A stretch of DNA of 64,000 bases, from positions 372,001-436,000 of the forward strand of contig NZ_CP102097.1 in assembly GCF_024582835.1 (NCBI RefSeq), in the 5' to 3' direction. Of this stretch, positions 17,961 to 28,034 are shown piece after piece; position 1 is the first letter of the stretch, and every line of letters begins with the position of its first letter. Below the pieces are notes generated by a model, which did not search any database, was not told the DNA's origin, and worked only from the letters and a program-made list of their open reading frames with translations. The position numbers and the translations under genes were made by a program. The stretch comes from Vibrio japonicus (GTDB lineage Bacteria; Pseudomonadota; Gammaproteobacteria; Enterobacterales; Vibrionaceae).

Positions 17961-20798
17961 ATGGCGAAATCACTGACAGCAGCTGCCTACGAACAACTGG
18001 AAGAATTACTCGCTCTGCACATTGATCCGGAGCGGATCATCACCCAAGAAGCAAAACGTCTAGCTTACGGCACCGATGCGAGTTTTTATCGCTTGGTGCC
18101 GAAAATCGTTTTAAGGCTGAAGAATTTAGATGAAGTCATCTACGCGATTCAAAGCTGCCGCGAAATGGGCATTCACTTCACGTTTCGTGCCGCTGGCACC
18201 AGCCTTTCGGGCCAAGCCGTCTCTGACTCTGTACTCATTACCCTCACGGATGACTGGCGCGGCCATGAAATCATCGACAACGGCGACAAAATCATTCTGC
18301 AACCGGGCGTAATTGGTGCCGACGCCAACAAATACCTTGCGCCTTTCAAACGTAAAATCGGCCCAGATCCAGCGTCCATCAACACCTGTAAGATTGGCGG
18401 TATCGCGGCAAACAACGCCAGCGGCATGTGCTGCGGCACCGCGCAAAACTCTTACCGCACTGTCGATAGCGTCAAGGTGGTCTTTAGTGATGGCACCTTG
18501 CTCGATACCGCCAGCAAAGACAGCATCACCGCCTTTAAAGCCACGCGCCCAGACATCATGGAAGGGTTGCAGGCACTGGTGGCAGACACGCAAGCCAACC
18601 ACGAACTCAGCGAACGCATTCGTCACAAATACCGCCTGAAAAACACCACAGGTTATGCGTTAAACGCGCTGGTGGATTTCAGCGACCCAATCGAAGTGTT
18701 GGAACACCTACTGATTGGTTCCGAAGGTACGCTCGGCTTTATTGCCGAAATCACCTACAACACTGTGATTGAGCATGCACACAAAGCCTCTGCCCTACTG
18801 GTGTTTGCAGATATCGAAGAAGCCAGTAAAGCGGTGACCACGCTGTCGAAAACGCCAGTCGCCGCTGTAGAGCTCATGGACGGGCGCGCGCTTCGCTCTG
18901 TGGCCGATAAACCGGGTATGCCGGCGTTTATTCCAGAGCTTGACCTCGAAGCTGCTGCACTGTTAGTTGAGTCCCACGCCAGCTCACAAGAAGAGTTAGA
19001 CAGCCAATGTGAAGCGATTCTTGACTCGTTAACGGACTACACGATCATTGAATCTGTGCCTTTCACATCAGACGCCAAAACCGTCGCGACGTTATGGGGG
19101 ATCCGTAAAGGCATGTTCCCAGCCGTGGGCGCGGTACGCGAAGTGGGCACCACCGTTATTATCGAAGACGTTGCCTTCCCTGTTGAGAATCTCGCTAACG
19201 GTGTACGCGATCTCCAAGAGCTGTTTGACAAATACCACTACAGCGAAGCGATCATTTTCGGTCACGCATTAGAAGGCAACCTGCACTTTGTCTTCACCCA
19301 AGGGTTTGAATCGCAAAGCGAGATCGATCGCTACGGTAAATTCATGGATGACGTGGCGGACTTAGTCGCCGTAAAGTACCAAGGCTCATTGAAAGCCGAG
19401 CATGGTACAGGCCGTAACATGGCACCGTACGTTGAGCTGGAATGGGGCAAAGATGGCTACGCTCTGATGCAGCGCATCAAAAAACTGTTTGACCCAGAGG
19501 GCTTGCTAAACCCGGGCGTCATCATCAACGACAGTCCTAGTTCACACATCGAAAACCTCAAACCGATGCCAGCCGCAGACGATATTGTTGACCGCTGTAT
19601 CGAGTGTGGCTTCTGTGAGCCAGTGTGCCCCTCCCGCACCCTGACACTCTCTCCACGTCAACGTATTGTGCTGTATCGTGAGCTACAAAGACGCCGCGCG
19701 GCGGGTGAGAAAGTCGAAGCTTCTGAACTTGAGCAAGTGTTTGAGTATCAGGGTTTGGATACGTGTGCCGCGACAGGTTTATGTGCCGACCGCTGCCCTG
19801 TTGGCATCAACACTGGCGATTTAGTGAAAAAGCTGCGCACCGCGAAATACCAAAAATTCACTCCGATTGCGAAATGGACAGCGAACCACTTTGCGACCAC
19901 GACTTCCCTAACCCGCGCCTCGCTAAAAGCGAATCAAATCGCGGTAAAAGTCATTGGCGAAAGCGGAATGTCTAAGTTGGTTAATGGCATGCGTAAGCTC
20001 AGTCATAATAAGACGCCCGTTTGGATGCCAGAAACACCACAGTCCAATACGCATAAACTGAAAGATGCTCTTGAGCTACTTGTCCGTTCAGACAAGAAAG
20101 TAGTTTATGTGCCATCGTGTGCCTCTCGTACCATGGGACAGCAGTCCGATGCACCCGATCAACGCAGCCTGACAGAGGTGACACTGTCACTTATCAAGAA
20201 AGCCGGTTTTGAGATCATCATCCCTGAAGGGATTAATGATCAGTGCTGTGGCATGCCTTACGACAGTAAAGGGATGACCGATATCGCGCAGGCAAAAGTG
20301 GAACAGCTACAGCAGGCGCTTTGGAAAGCAAGCCTAGAAGGTGAATACCCAATCCTTATGGATACCAGTCCTTGCGCCAAACGTAGCATTGATAGCTTTA
20401 CCAAGCCGCTTGAAGTGCTAGAGCCAACTGGTTTTGTCTCTAAGTACTTGTTGCCGCATTTGGACATCACTCAAAAGCAGGAGACCGTGATGCTACACGT
20501 GACCTGTAGTTCGAGAAAGATGGGGCTAGAAAGCGAGATGCTGACCTTGGCCAAAGCATGCGCAAGTGATGTAATTTTGCCTGAACACATTGCATGTTGT
20601 GGCTGGGCGGGTGACAAAGGCTTTACCACGCCAGAACTGAACGCGGCGGCGGTGCATCCACTCAAAGAGCAAGTGCCAGCAAACTGTACACGTGGCTTCA
20701 GTAACAGCCGAACTTGTGAGATTGGCCTATCTCACCACAGCGGGATTCCATACCAGTCTATCTTGTACTTGGTTGATGAAGTCAGTACTGCGCTGTAG
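17961..20798 (+). CDS. FAD- and Fe-S-containing D-lactate dehydrogenase (quinone-linked)
   Basis: 945 residues. In order: FAD-binding PCMH domain (~35-265), FAD-linked oxidase C-terminal domain (~270-515), two 4Fe-4S clusters (CIECGFCEPVCPS at ~545; CAATGLCADRCPVG at ~597), and a C-terminal region with two cysteine-rich CCG motifs (CCGMPYDSKG ~759; CCGWAGDKGF ~878). This architecture belongs to respiratory D-2-hydroxyacid dehydrogenases of the Dld-II/YdiJ type. With lldP and lldD beside it, oxidation of D-lactate to pyruvate is most likely; D-2-hydroxyglutarate is an alternative substrate. Confidence 0.88.
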   Translation: MAKSLTAAAYEQLEELLALHIDPERIITQEAKRLAYGTDASFYRLVPKIVLRLKNLDEVIYAIQSCREMGIHFTFRAAGTSLSGQAVSDSVLITLTDDWRGHEIIDNGDKIILQPGVIGADANKYLAPFKRKIGPDPASINTCKIGGIAANNASGMCCGTAQNSYRTVDSVKVVFSDGTLLDTASKDSITAFKATRPDIMEGLQALVADTQANHELSERIRHKYRLKNTTGYALNALVDFSDPIEVLEHLLIGSEGTLGFIAEITYNTVIEHAHKASALLVFADIEEASKAVTTLSKTPVAAVELMDGRALRSVADKPGMPAFIPELDLEAAALLVESHASSQEELDSQCEAILDSLTDYTIIESVPFTSDAKTVATLWGIRKGMFPAVGAVREVGTTVIIEDVAFPVENLANGVRDLQELFDKYHYSEAIIFGHALEGNLHFVFTQGFESQSEIDRYGKFMDDVADLVAVKYQGSLKAEHGTGRNMAPYVELEWGKDGYALMQRIKKLFDPEGLLNPGVIINDSPSSHIENLKPMPAADDIVDRCIECGFCEPVCPSRTLTLSPRQRIVLYRELQRRRAAGEKVEASELEQVFEYQGLDTCAATGLCADRCPVGINTGDLVKKLRTAKYQKFTPIAKWTANHFATTTSLTRASLKANQIAVKVIGESGMSKLVNGMRKLSHNKTPVWMPETPQSNTHKLKDALELLVRSDKKVVYVPSCASRTMGQQSDAPDQRSLTEVTLSLIKKAGFEIIIPEGINDQCCGMPYDSKGMTDIAQAKVEQLQQALWKASLEGEYPILMDTSPCAKRSIDSFTKPLEVLEPTGFVSKYLLPHLDITQKQETVMLHVTCSSRKMGLESEMLTLAKACASDVILPEHIACCGWAGDKGFTTPELNAAAVHPLKEQVPANCTRGFSNSRTCEIGLSHHSGIPYQSILYLVDEVSTAL

Positions 20799-20816
20799 TG
20801 CTCGCTACTAACGGAG

Positions 20817-20849
20817 AAAAGGGCAGATGTTCACCATCTGCCCTTTTTT
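20817..20849 (+). terminator. Rho-independent terminator of the lactate block
   Basis: AAAAGGGCAGATG pairs perfectly with CATCTGCCCTTTT around TTCAC, followed by further T. It also separates this gene from the convergent acyl-CoA synthetase. Confidence 0.9.
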
Positions 20850-20879
20850 ATCGCTTCTCAGCCTCATTCACCTTCCACT

Positions 20880-22427
20880 TTAAGCGGTGACTTGTTCGAC
20901 TTCCGCCTTCAACTCACGCTTTAAGATTTTGCCTGTCGCACTCATTGGCAGTTGCTCACGGATTTCCACAAAGCGCGGGTATTTATAAGATGCAAATTGC
21001 TCTCTACCCCAAGTTTTTAACTCGTCCGCTTCAATATATTGTCCTTCTTTCAGCACAACATAGGCTTTGATCTCTTCGCCATACTCTTCGTTTGGAATCC
21101 CAAGTACAGCTACCATGGCGACCGCAGGGTGCGTCATAAACACTTCTTCAATTTCACGCGGATACACGTTAAAGCCACCACGGATGATCATGTCTTTGAC
21201 TCGATCTACGATAAACATGTTGCCCGACTCATCAAAACGGCCAATATCACCCGTGTAGAACCAACCGTTTCTCAACGCAGCTTCTGTTGCTTCCGGTCTG
21301 TCCAAGTAGCCTTTCATGACATTGTGACCACGAACAATGATCTCGCCTTCTTCCCCAGCAGGTAGCGGATTACCCCCTACATCGACAACTTTGACCTCTA
21401 CGCCTTGAACAGGCTGGCCTACTGAACCTGGAATGCGATCACCGTCAAGATGGTTAAAACACGCAATAGGGCTAGTTTCGGATAATCCATAACCTTCCAA
21501 AATTGGAACGTCAAAGCGAGATTCAAATACACTGATCACTTCTTTCGGTAATGATGCGCCACCACTGATTGCGATACGAAGGGATGACACGTCAGCCTCT
21601 TGCTTGGCATGAATCAGACCAATATACATCGTTGGTACACCAGCAAAAATGTTGACCTTGTGCTTTTCGATGAGCTCAAGCACATGGTTAGGCTCAAAGC
21701 GTGGTACCAACACCAATTTAGAGCCACTCAGAACGGCTGCATTCAAGTGTACTGTTTGACCGAATGTGTGGAATAGCGGCAGAGTAACCAAGTGAACTTC
21801 GCTTCCCTGACATCCCATAATGCTTTGTCCCACCATCGCATTCATTACGATGTTGTTCTGCGTCAGCTCTGCGCCCTTTGGCAAGCCCGTCGTGCCCGAC
21901 GTATACAAAATAACGCAAGTGTCATCCGCTTCTCGCATCACATAATCAGCAAGTGGTTCCACATCTTGAATAAGTGCACTCAGCGTTGGTAATCCGTTGT
22001 ATGACTGCTGCGTTTGGTCTTGCGTCATAACAATCATCTGCTCACAACAGGCAACCGAGTTGAATGCTGTTTGCCCTTCCTTAGCCATAGGCAGCTCAGC
22101 CGAGCCTTCGAAACAGAAATAGAATTTCGCTTTTGAATCTTCTAAGTGGTACTTAATCTCGCGAGATTTCAATAGCACATTGAGCGGCACGGCAACTGCA
22201 CCTGCTTTCTGAATCGCAAAGTAAACCAATGGGAAAAATGGCAAGTTAGGGCAACTGATTGCAACTCGGTCGCCAGGCTGTACGCCTTTGCCTATCATGG
22301 AGTTCGCGATTTTTCCAGCAATCTCATCAAACTGAGCATAAGTTAGTTCTACATCACCACAAACCAAAGCAATCTGGTTTGGTTTACTAGAAGCATTTCG
22401 TTGCAGAGCAGCAGCAAGATTCATCAT
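20880..22427 (-). CDS. Long-chain acyl-CoA synthetase (AMP-binding family)
   Basis: 515 residues of the ANL adenylating superfamily. The phosphate loop is YTSGTTGLPKGAELT (~175-190). The adenylate-binding YGLSETSP follows at ~315 and GWFYTGDIGRFDESG at ~398. A C-terminal lid carries GGFNVYPREIEEV (~425) and the catalytic lysine in PMSATGKILKREL (~500). It activates a fatty acid to acyl-CoA with ATP; chain length cannot be read. Shorter than FadD (~560), so it may be one of several paralogues. A palindrome upstream suggests control by a TetR-type fatty-acid regulator. Confidence 0.85.
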   Translation of the reverse strand: MMNLAAALQRNASSKPNQIALVCGDVELTYAQFDEIAGKIANSMIGKGVQPGDRVAISCPNLPFFPLVYFAIQKAGAVAVPLNVLLKSREIKYHLEDSKAKFYFCFEGSAELPMAKEGQTAFNSVACCEQMIVMTQDQTQQSYNGLPTLSALIQDVEPLADYVMREADDTCVILYTSGTTGLPKGAELTQNNIVMNAMVGQSIMGCQGSEVHLVTLPLFHTFGQTVHLNAAVLSGSKLVLVPRFEPNHVLELIEKHKVNIFAGVPTMYIGLIHAKQEADVSSLRIAISGGASLPKEVISVFESRFDVPILEGYGLSETSPIACFNHLDGDRIPGSVGQPVQGVEVKVVDVGGNPLPAGEEGEIIVRGHNVMKGYLDRPEATEAALRNGWFYTGDIGRFDESGNMFIVDRVKDMIIRGGFNVYPREIEEVFMTHPAVAMVAVLGIPNEEYGEEIKAYVVLKEGQYIEADELKTWGREQFASYKYPRFVEIREQLPMSATGKILKRELKAEVEQVTA

Positions 22428-22476
22428 ATTGGCGTTACCTTTAAATTCTTCACGTAGTTGGAGTTAAATATTAAAA

Positions 22477-22486
22477 CAAACGTTTG
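22477..22486. promoter_or_regulatory. Palindrome upstream of the acyl-CoA synthetase
   Basis: CAAACGTTTG, a perfect 10-base palindrome within AAACAAACGTTTGAAT, lies 50 bases before the start codon. Its shape resembles sites of TetR-type fatty-acid regulators such as PsrA. The assignment rests on resemblance only. Confidence 0.4.
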
Positions 22487-22489
22487 AAT

Positions 22490-22716
22490 CTAATTACTCA
22501 TGAATTGGTCAACGATGTCAATAAAACGATAGTTAGTTGTTAATCAATTGTGATCTAACCGTGATGAGAGTAAAAAACCTAAAAACAATCAACCATTTAA
22601 TATTCATCAAGTCACCTATTAACCTCAAATGATACGAGCTTGAATGATTCTTAATGAGTATTCGTGAGGCCAAGCTTTCAGGCGAAGTATCGTTATTTGC
22701 TCAAATTAGAAACAAA
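22490..22716. other. Intergenic stretch
   Basis: The rest of the ~350-base gap between the acyl-CoA synthetase start and the end of the ugp operon. I see no gene, hairpin or recognised site here apart from the palindrome and terminator listed separately. Confidence 0.4.
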
Positions 22717-22740
22717 AAAAGGGTAACCTACTGGCTACCC
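22717..22740 (-). terminator. Terminator of the ugp operon
   Basis: Read on the minus strand, GGGTAGCC pairs with GGTTACCC (one A/C mismatch) and is followed by seven T. It lies 39 bases past the stop of the HAD gene. Confidence 0.75.
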
Positions 22741-22778
22741 CACTTGTTTCGACAATTTCTATCGTGTTTACAAACAAG

Positions 22779-23585
22779 CTATGATTTTGCTTTCACGATA
22801 ACTTTCGCCAGTTGTGCAAAACCAAACCCACCTCTTCGCTCCGTTAAATACGCAGGTTGAGCATCGAGTTGGTTCAACACAGGCGTTATGTTCGCCACGC
22901 CAATTGTCGTCGACAACCAAGCAAACATCCCTTCATCGTTGAGTGAATCACCGACATAAGCAAGCTTAGACAACTCAGGCAGCTCCCCTTGATTATGGCT
23001 GCGAACGTACGCTTCTCCTGTCGCGCGCTTACTGTAATCTCCTACCCATGCATTCAAATGAATAGAGCTTAGGGTTGCGTTAACATAAGACCCATTCACT
23101 TTTATATTTCGTACGCGATGCGCAATCTCGCTTTTTAGTTGAGTGGAAACCGCGGTAACATCCTGCCCAAGATCAACCGCGACGTCGCTAAAACGAAATG
23201 CTTGGTCTTGTGCAAACTGTATCTCTGGATAATCCGATAAGATTTCAGATATCGCTTGGTATAAGGCCTTTTGGTCCTTTTGCATTTCGACGCGATTTCT
23301 TAGGTAGTTTATATGAAATGCGTTGTCATCTTTACGCATCCAAAAGGCACCGTTTTCACCAATCACACCATGAAGCGGCCAAAGCCTTGCGATTTGATCG
23401 CACCAACCTGCGCAAGCACCTGTCACCGCCACCACTTTCACACCCACATCTTCCAAATGTTGTAGCGCTGTTAGGGTATCTGGCGGCAATTTCCCTTGCC
23501 ATGTGAGCGTATCATCCACATCCGTCAACAACCACTCGATACGACTTGCGCATGCCAATGGTAGCTCGCTTAATGGTTTAGGCAT
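22779..23585 (-). CDS. HAD-superfamily phosphatase (Cof/mannosylglycerate-phosphatase-like)
   Basis: 268 residues from the ATG at 23585, which overlaps the ugpC stop by 8 bases. Motif I is [13 protein letters not shown] (~25-37), motif II-like [10 protein letters not shown] (~60) and the C-terminal acidic motif [12 protein letters not shown] (~215), giving the IIB-type HAD fold of sugar-phosphate phosphatases. The substrate is not clear. Its tight coupling to the glycerol-3-phosphate transporter suggests it removes phosphate from a related compound, perhaps a glycerol or sugar phosphate. The frame continues upstream into ugpC, but that extension is a shadow. Confidence 0.8.
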   Translation of the reverse strand: MPKPLSELPLACASRIEWLLTDVDDTLTWQGKLPPDTLTALQHLEDVGVKVVAVTGACAGWCDQIARLWPLHGVIGENGAFWMRKDDNAFHINYLRNRVEMQKDQKALYQAISEILSDYPEIQFAQDQAFRFSDVAVDLGQDVTAVSTQLKSEIAHRVRNIKVNGSYVNATLSSIHLNAWVGDYSKRATGEAYVRSHNQGELPELSKLAYVGDSLNDEGMFAWLSTTIGVANITPVLNQLDAQPAYLTERRGGFGFAQLAKVIVKAKS

Positions 23586-24678
23586 TACACACCTCTTGGA
23601 GATCGGCAGTGCTCCATTCCACTCGTTTCTGTGTTTGGCTATCGAACAAGTGGATGTGCTGCGGTTTAATACCAACGCCCAGACGATCACCAATGTCAAT
23701 TTTGCTGTGCCCATCCACTCGCACCACCAGCTTTTGTGCGTCGTCCCCTTGCATTGCACAGTAAAGCAACAAGTCTGCGCCCAACGCTTCAATTAGCTCT
23801 ACATTAACCTCGAACCAAGGATTATCTTGAACAATAGTGAGGTGTTCTGGACGTAAGCCAATCTGAATTTCCCCTAAATTTAAGGAATCCGTAGGTAGAG
23901 GGTACAACGCATCACCGAGTTTTAGCCCCCTTGCCGTTACCTCACCTTCAAGGATGTTCATCGAAGGTGAGCCGATGAAGGTCGCGACAAACATGGATGC
24001 CGGAAAATCATATAAATCGAGTGGTGTACCCACCTGCTCTACATTACCTTGGTTTAACACCACCAACTTATCTGCAAGCGTCATGGCTTCAACTTGGTCG
24101 TGGGTGACATAAACGGACGTTGTCCCTAATCTGCGCTGCAATTTTTTGATCTCTAATCGCATTTGCACACGGAGTTTGGCATCAAGATTCGAGAGTGGCT
24201 CATCAAACAAAAACACTTTGGGCTGGCGTACGATAGCGCGGCCCATAGCGACACGTTGACGTTGTCCGCCTGAGAGCTGCTTAGGTTTTCGATCCAACAA
24301 ATGATCCAGTTCAAGCATTTTTGCCGCTTCGTTAACCAAGCGTTCTATCTCTTTCTTGGGTGTTTTTCGGTTGCGCAGCCCATAAGCCATGTTGTTGTAC
24401 ACGGTCATGTGAGGATAAAGCGCGTAGTTCTGAAACACCATCGCAATGTCACGCTCACCAGGTTCGAGATCATTCACTGTTGTTGAATCTATCTTCAGTT
24501 CGCCAGAGCTGATCTCTTCAAGGCCGGCGATCATTCTGAGTAACGTAGATTTACCGCATCCACTTGGGCCAACTAAGACCACCAGCTCGCCATCATTGAT
24601 ATCTAAGTTGAGTTTTTGAATCGCCTGATAGCCGTTCGGGTAACATTTGGCGATGTTTGAAAGTGTAAGTGTTGACAT
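23578..24678 (-). CDS. ugpC: sn-Glycerol-3-phosphate ABC transporter ATP-binding protein
   Basis: 366 residues, the MalK/UgpC type of ATPase. Walker A is GPSGCGKST (~37-45), the signature [14 protein letters not shown] (~134), Walker [15 protein letters not shown] (~154), the switch histidine in [12 protein letters not shown] (~190), and a TOBE/OB regulatory domain from ~240. It powers uptake through UgpA/UgpE. The gene lies one base after ugpE and overlaps the HAD gene, so the operon is tightly packed. Confidence 0.93.
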   Translation of the reverse strand: MSTLTLSNIAKCYPNGYQAIQKLNLDINDGELVVLVGPSGCGKSTLLRMIAGLEEISSGELKIDSTTVNDLEPGERDIAMVFQNYALYPHMTVYNNMAYGLRNRKTPKKEIERLVNEAAKMLELDHLLDRKPKQLSGGQRQRVAMGRAIVRQPKVFLFDEPLSNLDAKLRVQMRLEIKKLQRRLGTTSVYVTHDQVEAMTLADKLVVLNQGNVEQVGTPLDLYDFPASMFVATFIGSPSMNILEGEVTARGLKLGDALYPLPTDSLNLGEIQIGLRPEHLTIVQDNPWFEVNVELIEALGADLLLYCAMQGDDAQKLVVRVDGHSKIDIGDRLGVGIKPQHIHLFDSQTQKRVEWSTADLQEVCNA

Positions 24679-24679
24679 A

Positions 24680-25528
24680 TTATTTCTCCGAATCGACTAG
24701 ACCTTTCACAAACGCTTTTTGCATCGCGAGTACCACGACAACTGGCGGAAGCATGGCAATGATCGTGGTCGCCATGATTTTGTTCCATTCAACGACACCA
24801 TCCACCACGCCAAGCATCTGCTTAATGCCCATAACGATGGTGTAGTATTCAATGTCGGTTGTGATAAGCAGTGGCCAAAGGTATTGGTTCCAGCCGTAGA
24901 TAAAAGTGATAACAAACAGCGCGGCGATATTTGTTCGTGACAGCGGCAGTAAAATATCAATGAAAAATTTCATTGGCCCAGCGCCATCTATTCGTGCCGC
25001 TTCGACCAGCTCGTGAGGAACAGTCAAAAAGAACTGCCTAAATAGAAAAGTCGCGGTTGCACTGGCAATGAGTGGAATGGTTAACCCGTAAAACGAGTTC
25101 AGCATATTCAGGTTCGTGATCACCTCAAATGTCGGCATAATGCGAACTTCAACAGGCAACATCAAAGTAAAGAAGATCATCCAAAACGCGATCATTCTCC
25201 CCGGAAAACGAAAGAACACCACCGCGTAAGCAGACATAATTGAGATCGTCAATTTCCCTAGGGTGATACACAAGGCCATCACGAGTGAGTTAAACAGCAT
25301 GCCCGTAATCGGTAGCTCGGTGTTGTTTACAGTACTGGCATTACCCAAGAGTTCTGCAAACACCGAGAAACCAAGATCACCAAACCAAAGCGGCGTTCCA
25401 GTGGAAAATGCACTGTTCTCATGTGTGGTCGCGACTATCGCTATCCATACGGGTAAAGCGATGGACGCTATCCCGAGTACAAGGATAACGTGACAAAACA
25501 AATTAAATATAGGTCGACGCTCTACCAT
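24680..25528 (-). CDS. ugpE: sn-Glycerol-3-phosphate ABC transporter permease
   Basis: 282 residues with six membrane helices. The ATPase-coupling EAA loop is visible as [20 protein letters not shown] (~183-202), with the usual ILLPLSRTN following. It forms the channel with UgpA. Its ATG overlaps the ugpA stop by one base (TAATG), so translation is coupled. Confidence 0.92.
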   Translation of the reverse strand: MVERRPIFNLFCHVILVLGIASIALPVWIAIVATTHENSAFSTGTPLWFGDLGFSVFAELLGNASTVNNTELPITGMLFNSLVMALCITLGKLTISIMSAYAVVFFRFPGRMIAFWMIFFTLMLPVEVRIMPTFEVITNLNMLNSFYGLTIPLIASATATFLFRQFFLTVPHELVEAARIDGAGPMKFFIDILLPLSRTNIAALFVITFIYGWNQYLWPLLITTDIEYYTIVMGIKQMLGVVDGVVEWNKIMATTIIAMLPPVVVVLAMQKAFVKGLVDSEK

Positions 25529-26409
25529 TAGTAAGCCACCTTCTTCTCAACATATTTAAATTGGAACACGGTTAATGTCGCGACCAAGATCATCAGAATG
25601 ACAGACTGAGCGGCCGATGAACCAAGATCTAACCCGATGAAGCCGTCGTTATACACCTTATAAACAAGCGTGGATGTACTGTTGCTCGGCCCGCCTTGGG
25701 TCATCGCATGGATAATGGCGAAAGTGTCAAAAAATGCGTAAACGAAGTTCACCACCAGCAGGAAAAAACTGGTTGGCGAGATAAGAGGAAAGCTGATCGT
25801 TATAAAGCGTTTCACTGGCCCGCTACCATCAATGGCGGCCGCCTCATGCAGAGAGCGAGGAACAGATTGCAATGCCGCTAAAAAGAATAAGAAGTTATAG
25901 CTGATCTGTTTCCAGGTTGAGGTGATGATCACCATCCACATTGCATGGTCACCGTTAAGAGTTGGGTTCCAATCGACTCCGAACCAAGCTAAACCTTGAG
26001 TGGCAATACCAATCGTCGGATCAAATAAAAATAACCAAAGCGATCCCGCCACCACTGGGGCGACCGCATACGGCCAGATTAAAAAAGTTCGATACATGGT
26101 CGCACCACGCACAATCTGTTCCGCAAACGCAGACAGCACTAAAGCGCTAACGAGAGCCAGCACGGCAACGCTGACACTGAACCGCAACGTGGTAAACAAC
26201 GAATCTAAATAATAGGGATCGTTAAGGAGCGTTTCAAAGTTCTCCATCCCAACGAATTCTCGGCTCATACCGAAAGCGTCTTCAAGTTGTGAAGACTGAA
26301 AAATAGCTTGTCCTGCTGGCCAAATAAAAAACACCAAAGTAATGATCAATTGAGGTGCGATTAACGCTACAGGCAGCCACTTGTTTTTAAATACAACTGG
26401 CGATGACAT
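25528..26409 (-). CDS. ugpA: sn-Glycerol-3-phosphate ABC transporter permease
   Basis: 293 residues from the ATG at 26409 ([11 protein letters not shown]); a TTG four codons upstream is less likely. Six membrane helices and the coupling loop [20 protein letters not shown] (~188-207) mark it as a MalF-type permease. It pairs with UgpE. The gene lies 91 bases after ugpB; no strong ribosome site is visible, so expression may depend on readthrough from ugpB. Confidence 0.92.
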   Translation of the reverse strand: MSSPVVFKNKWLPVALIAPQLIITLVFFIWPAGQAIFQSSQLEDAFGMSREFVGMENFETLLNDPYYLDSLFTTLRFSVSVAVLALVSALVLSAFAEQIVRGATMYRTFLIWPYAVAPVVAGSLWLFLFDPTIGIATQGLAWFGVDWNPTLNGDHAMWMVIITSTWKQISYNFLFFLAALQSVPRSLHEAAAIDGSGPVKRFITISFPLISPTSFFLLVVNFVYAFFDTFAIIHAMTQGGPSNSTSTLVYKVYNDGFIGLDLGSSAAQSVILMILVATLTVFQFKYVEKKVAY

Positions 26410-26500
26410 AGTAAATACCAAAGAAAATCAAAGAATCCCAGCCAAGCATCAACGCATGGCTGGGACACCAAAAGAAAAGCTGACGCTCTCCTATTAGTGA

Positions 26501-27808
26501 TTATTTTTGTGTGCGTTCAAAACGGCGTAATTGCTCATCACCACGACGCACGGCATTGTTCAGTGCAGTTTTCGCACTTGCTTTACCTGCCCATACTGCT
26601 TCTAGCTCTTCGTTAATGATGTCGCGCGTTTGCAAGAAGTTACCAAAACGAATCCCTTTTGAGTTTTCAGTTGGCGCTACTGACGTCATCTGCAGAACCG
26701 CAGTGTCTGTACCTGGGTTTTGCTGGTAGAAACCTTGCTTTTTGGTCAACTCATACGCCTGTTTTGTAATCGGTAGATAGCCTGTGAACTGGTGCCAATC
26801 GGCCTGTACTTCTGGGCTAGATAGGTAGCTGAAGAATTTCGCTACGCCTTTGTACTTGTCGTTAGAGTGGCCACGAAGTACCCATAGCGAAGCACCACCA
26901 ATAATGGTGTTTTGCGGTTTAGAGATCACATCGGAGTCATAAGGCAGTTGAGCAACACCGATATCCACGTCTTTCATGTTCTCTTTAATGCCCGCCAAGC
27001 TCGCAGACGATCCCATCGTCATTGCGCACTCTTGGGTATAGAACAGCGGCATGCCGTCTGACTGACGTCCACCATACTTAAAGATGCCCTCTTTCGACCA
27101 TTCACCCATTTGCTCGATATGTTTCACAAACGCAGATTCATTAAACTTGAATTGGGTATCTAAGCCAGCAAAGCCGTTGTTGTTTGTCGCGACAGGCAGG
27201 TTGTTACGCGCGCCAAAGTTCTCAATTTGAGTCCACGACTGCCATGTGGTGCTAAAGCCGCACTTCGCGCCAGATGCCAGTAGCTTACGTGAGACATCCT
27301 CCATCTCTTTCCACGTTTTAGGCGCGTCTTTAACACCCGCTTTTGCAAACATGTCTTTGTTGTAATAAAGCACTGGTGTTGAACTGTTAAAAGGCATTGA
27401 AAGCATTTGGCCATCATTTGTCGTGTAGTAACCCGTGACCGCAGCTAGGTAGTTATCCGGATTAAACGGTTCTTTTGTGTCCGACATCAGTTGGTATACC
27501 GGGTAAATGGCTTTTTCCGCGCCCATCATGGTTGCCGTACCTACCTCAAACACTTGCACGATCGCAGGCTGTTCTTTAGCACGAAACGCAGCAATGGCAC
27601 TGGTCATTGTTTCTGCGTAACTGCCTTTGTACACCGGTTTGATTTCGTAGTCTGACTGGCTTGCGTTAAAGTCTGCAGCAATTTCATTGACCTTCTTTCC
27701 AAGTGCACCACCCATTGCGTGCCACCACTCGACTTCCGTTTTTGCTTGTGCCTGAGCGCTCATCAGAGCAGCGGTAACTGCAAGCCCAGTGAGGTATTTA
27801 ATCGACAT
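26501..27808 (-). CDS. ugpB: sn-Glycerol-3-phosphate periplasmic binding protein
   Basis: 435 residues. The signal peptide (YLTGLAVTAALMSAQAQA) is cleaved near residue 22. The mature protein begins TEVEWWHAMGGALGKKVNEI, typical of UgpB, and contains the family segment MPFNSSTPVLYYNKDMF (~138-154). It binds glycerol-3-phosphate or glycerophosphodiesters in the periplasm. First gene of ugpBAEC-HAD; the promoter lies in the shared region with ugpQ. Confidence 0.93.
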   Translation of the reverse strand: MSIKYLTGLAVTAALMSAQAQAKTEVEWWHAMGGALGKKVNEIAADFNASQSDYEIKPVYKGSYAETMTSAIAAFRAKEQPAIVQVFEVGTATMMGAEKAIYPVYQLMSDTKEPFNPDNYLAAVTGYYTTNDGQMLSMPFNSSTPVLYYNKDMFAKAGVKDAPKTWKEMEDVSRKLLASGAKCGFSTTWQSWTQIENFGARNNLPVATNNNGFAGLDTQFKFNESAFVKHIEQMGEWSKEGIFKYGGRQSDGMPLFYTQECAMTMGSSASLAGIKENMKDVDIGVAQLPYDSDVISKPQNTIIGGASLWVLRGHSNDKYKGVAKFFSYLSSPEVQADWHQFTGYLPITKQAYELTKKQGFYQQNPGTDTAVLQMTSVAPTENSKGIRFGNFLQTRDIINEELEAVWAGKASAKTALNNAVRRGDEQLRRFERTQK

Positions 27809-28034
27809 AATGATTCCTTTTTATGGATTTTGTTATCGGCTGTTGGCGAATGTTCATTTGATAAAACAATTCGCTGCATTAGTTTCATATGAACACTAGA
27901 CATGAAAAATGACGCTTAAATGACATTTAAATGAACTTATTTGAGCGCGACTAAGTTCATTTTTTTGTCATTAGAGTGTCATATGAAACCGTAATAGTCC
28001 GTCGTTACCGTTAATCAATAAATGGGACAAACGA
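27809..28034. promoter_or_regulatory. Divergent ugpB/ugpQ control region with nested inverted repeats
   Basis: Two pairs of inverted repeats occupy this 226-base gap. Outer pair: GTTTCATATGAACACTA (27882-27898) and TAGAGTGTCATATGAAAC (27972-27989). Inner pair: 27918-27939 (AAATGACATTTAAATGAACT...) and 27952-27973 (its near reverse complement). Both use ATGAAC/ATGAC half-sites. They probably bind the DeoR-family regulator encoded downstream of ugpQ, allowing looping or cooperative repression of both operons. Confidence 0.6.

Noticed and set aside
22779..23792. Longer start for the HAD phosphatase (337 codons)
   Set aside because: The extra 69 codons lie within ugpC in another frame; the coupled ATG at 23585 gives the normal HAD N-terminus.
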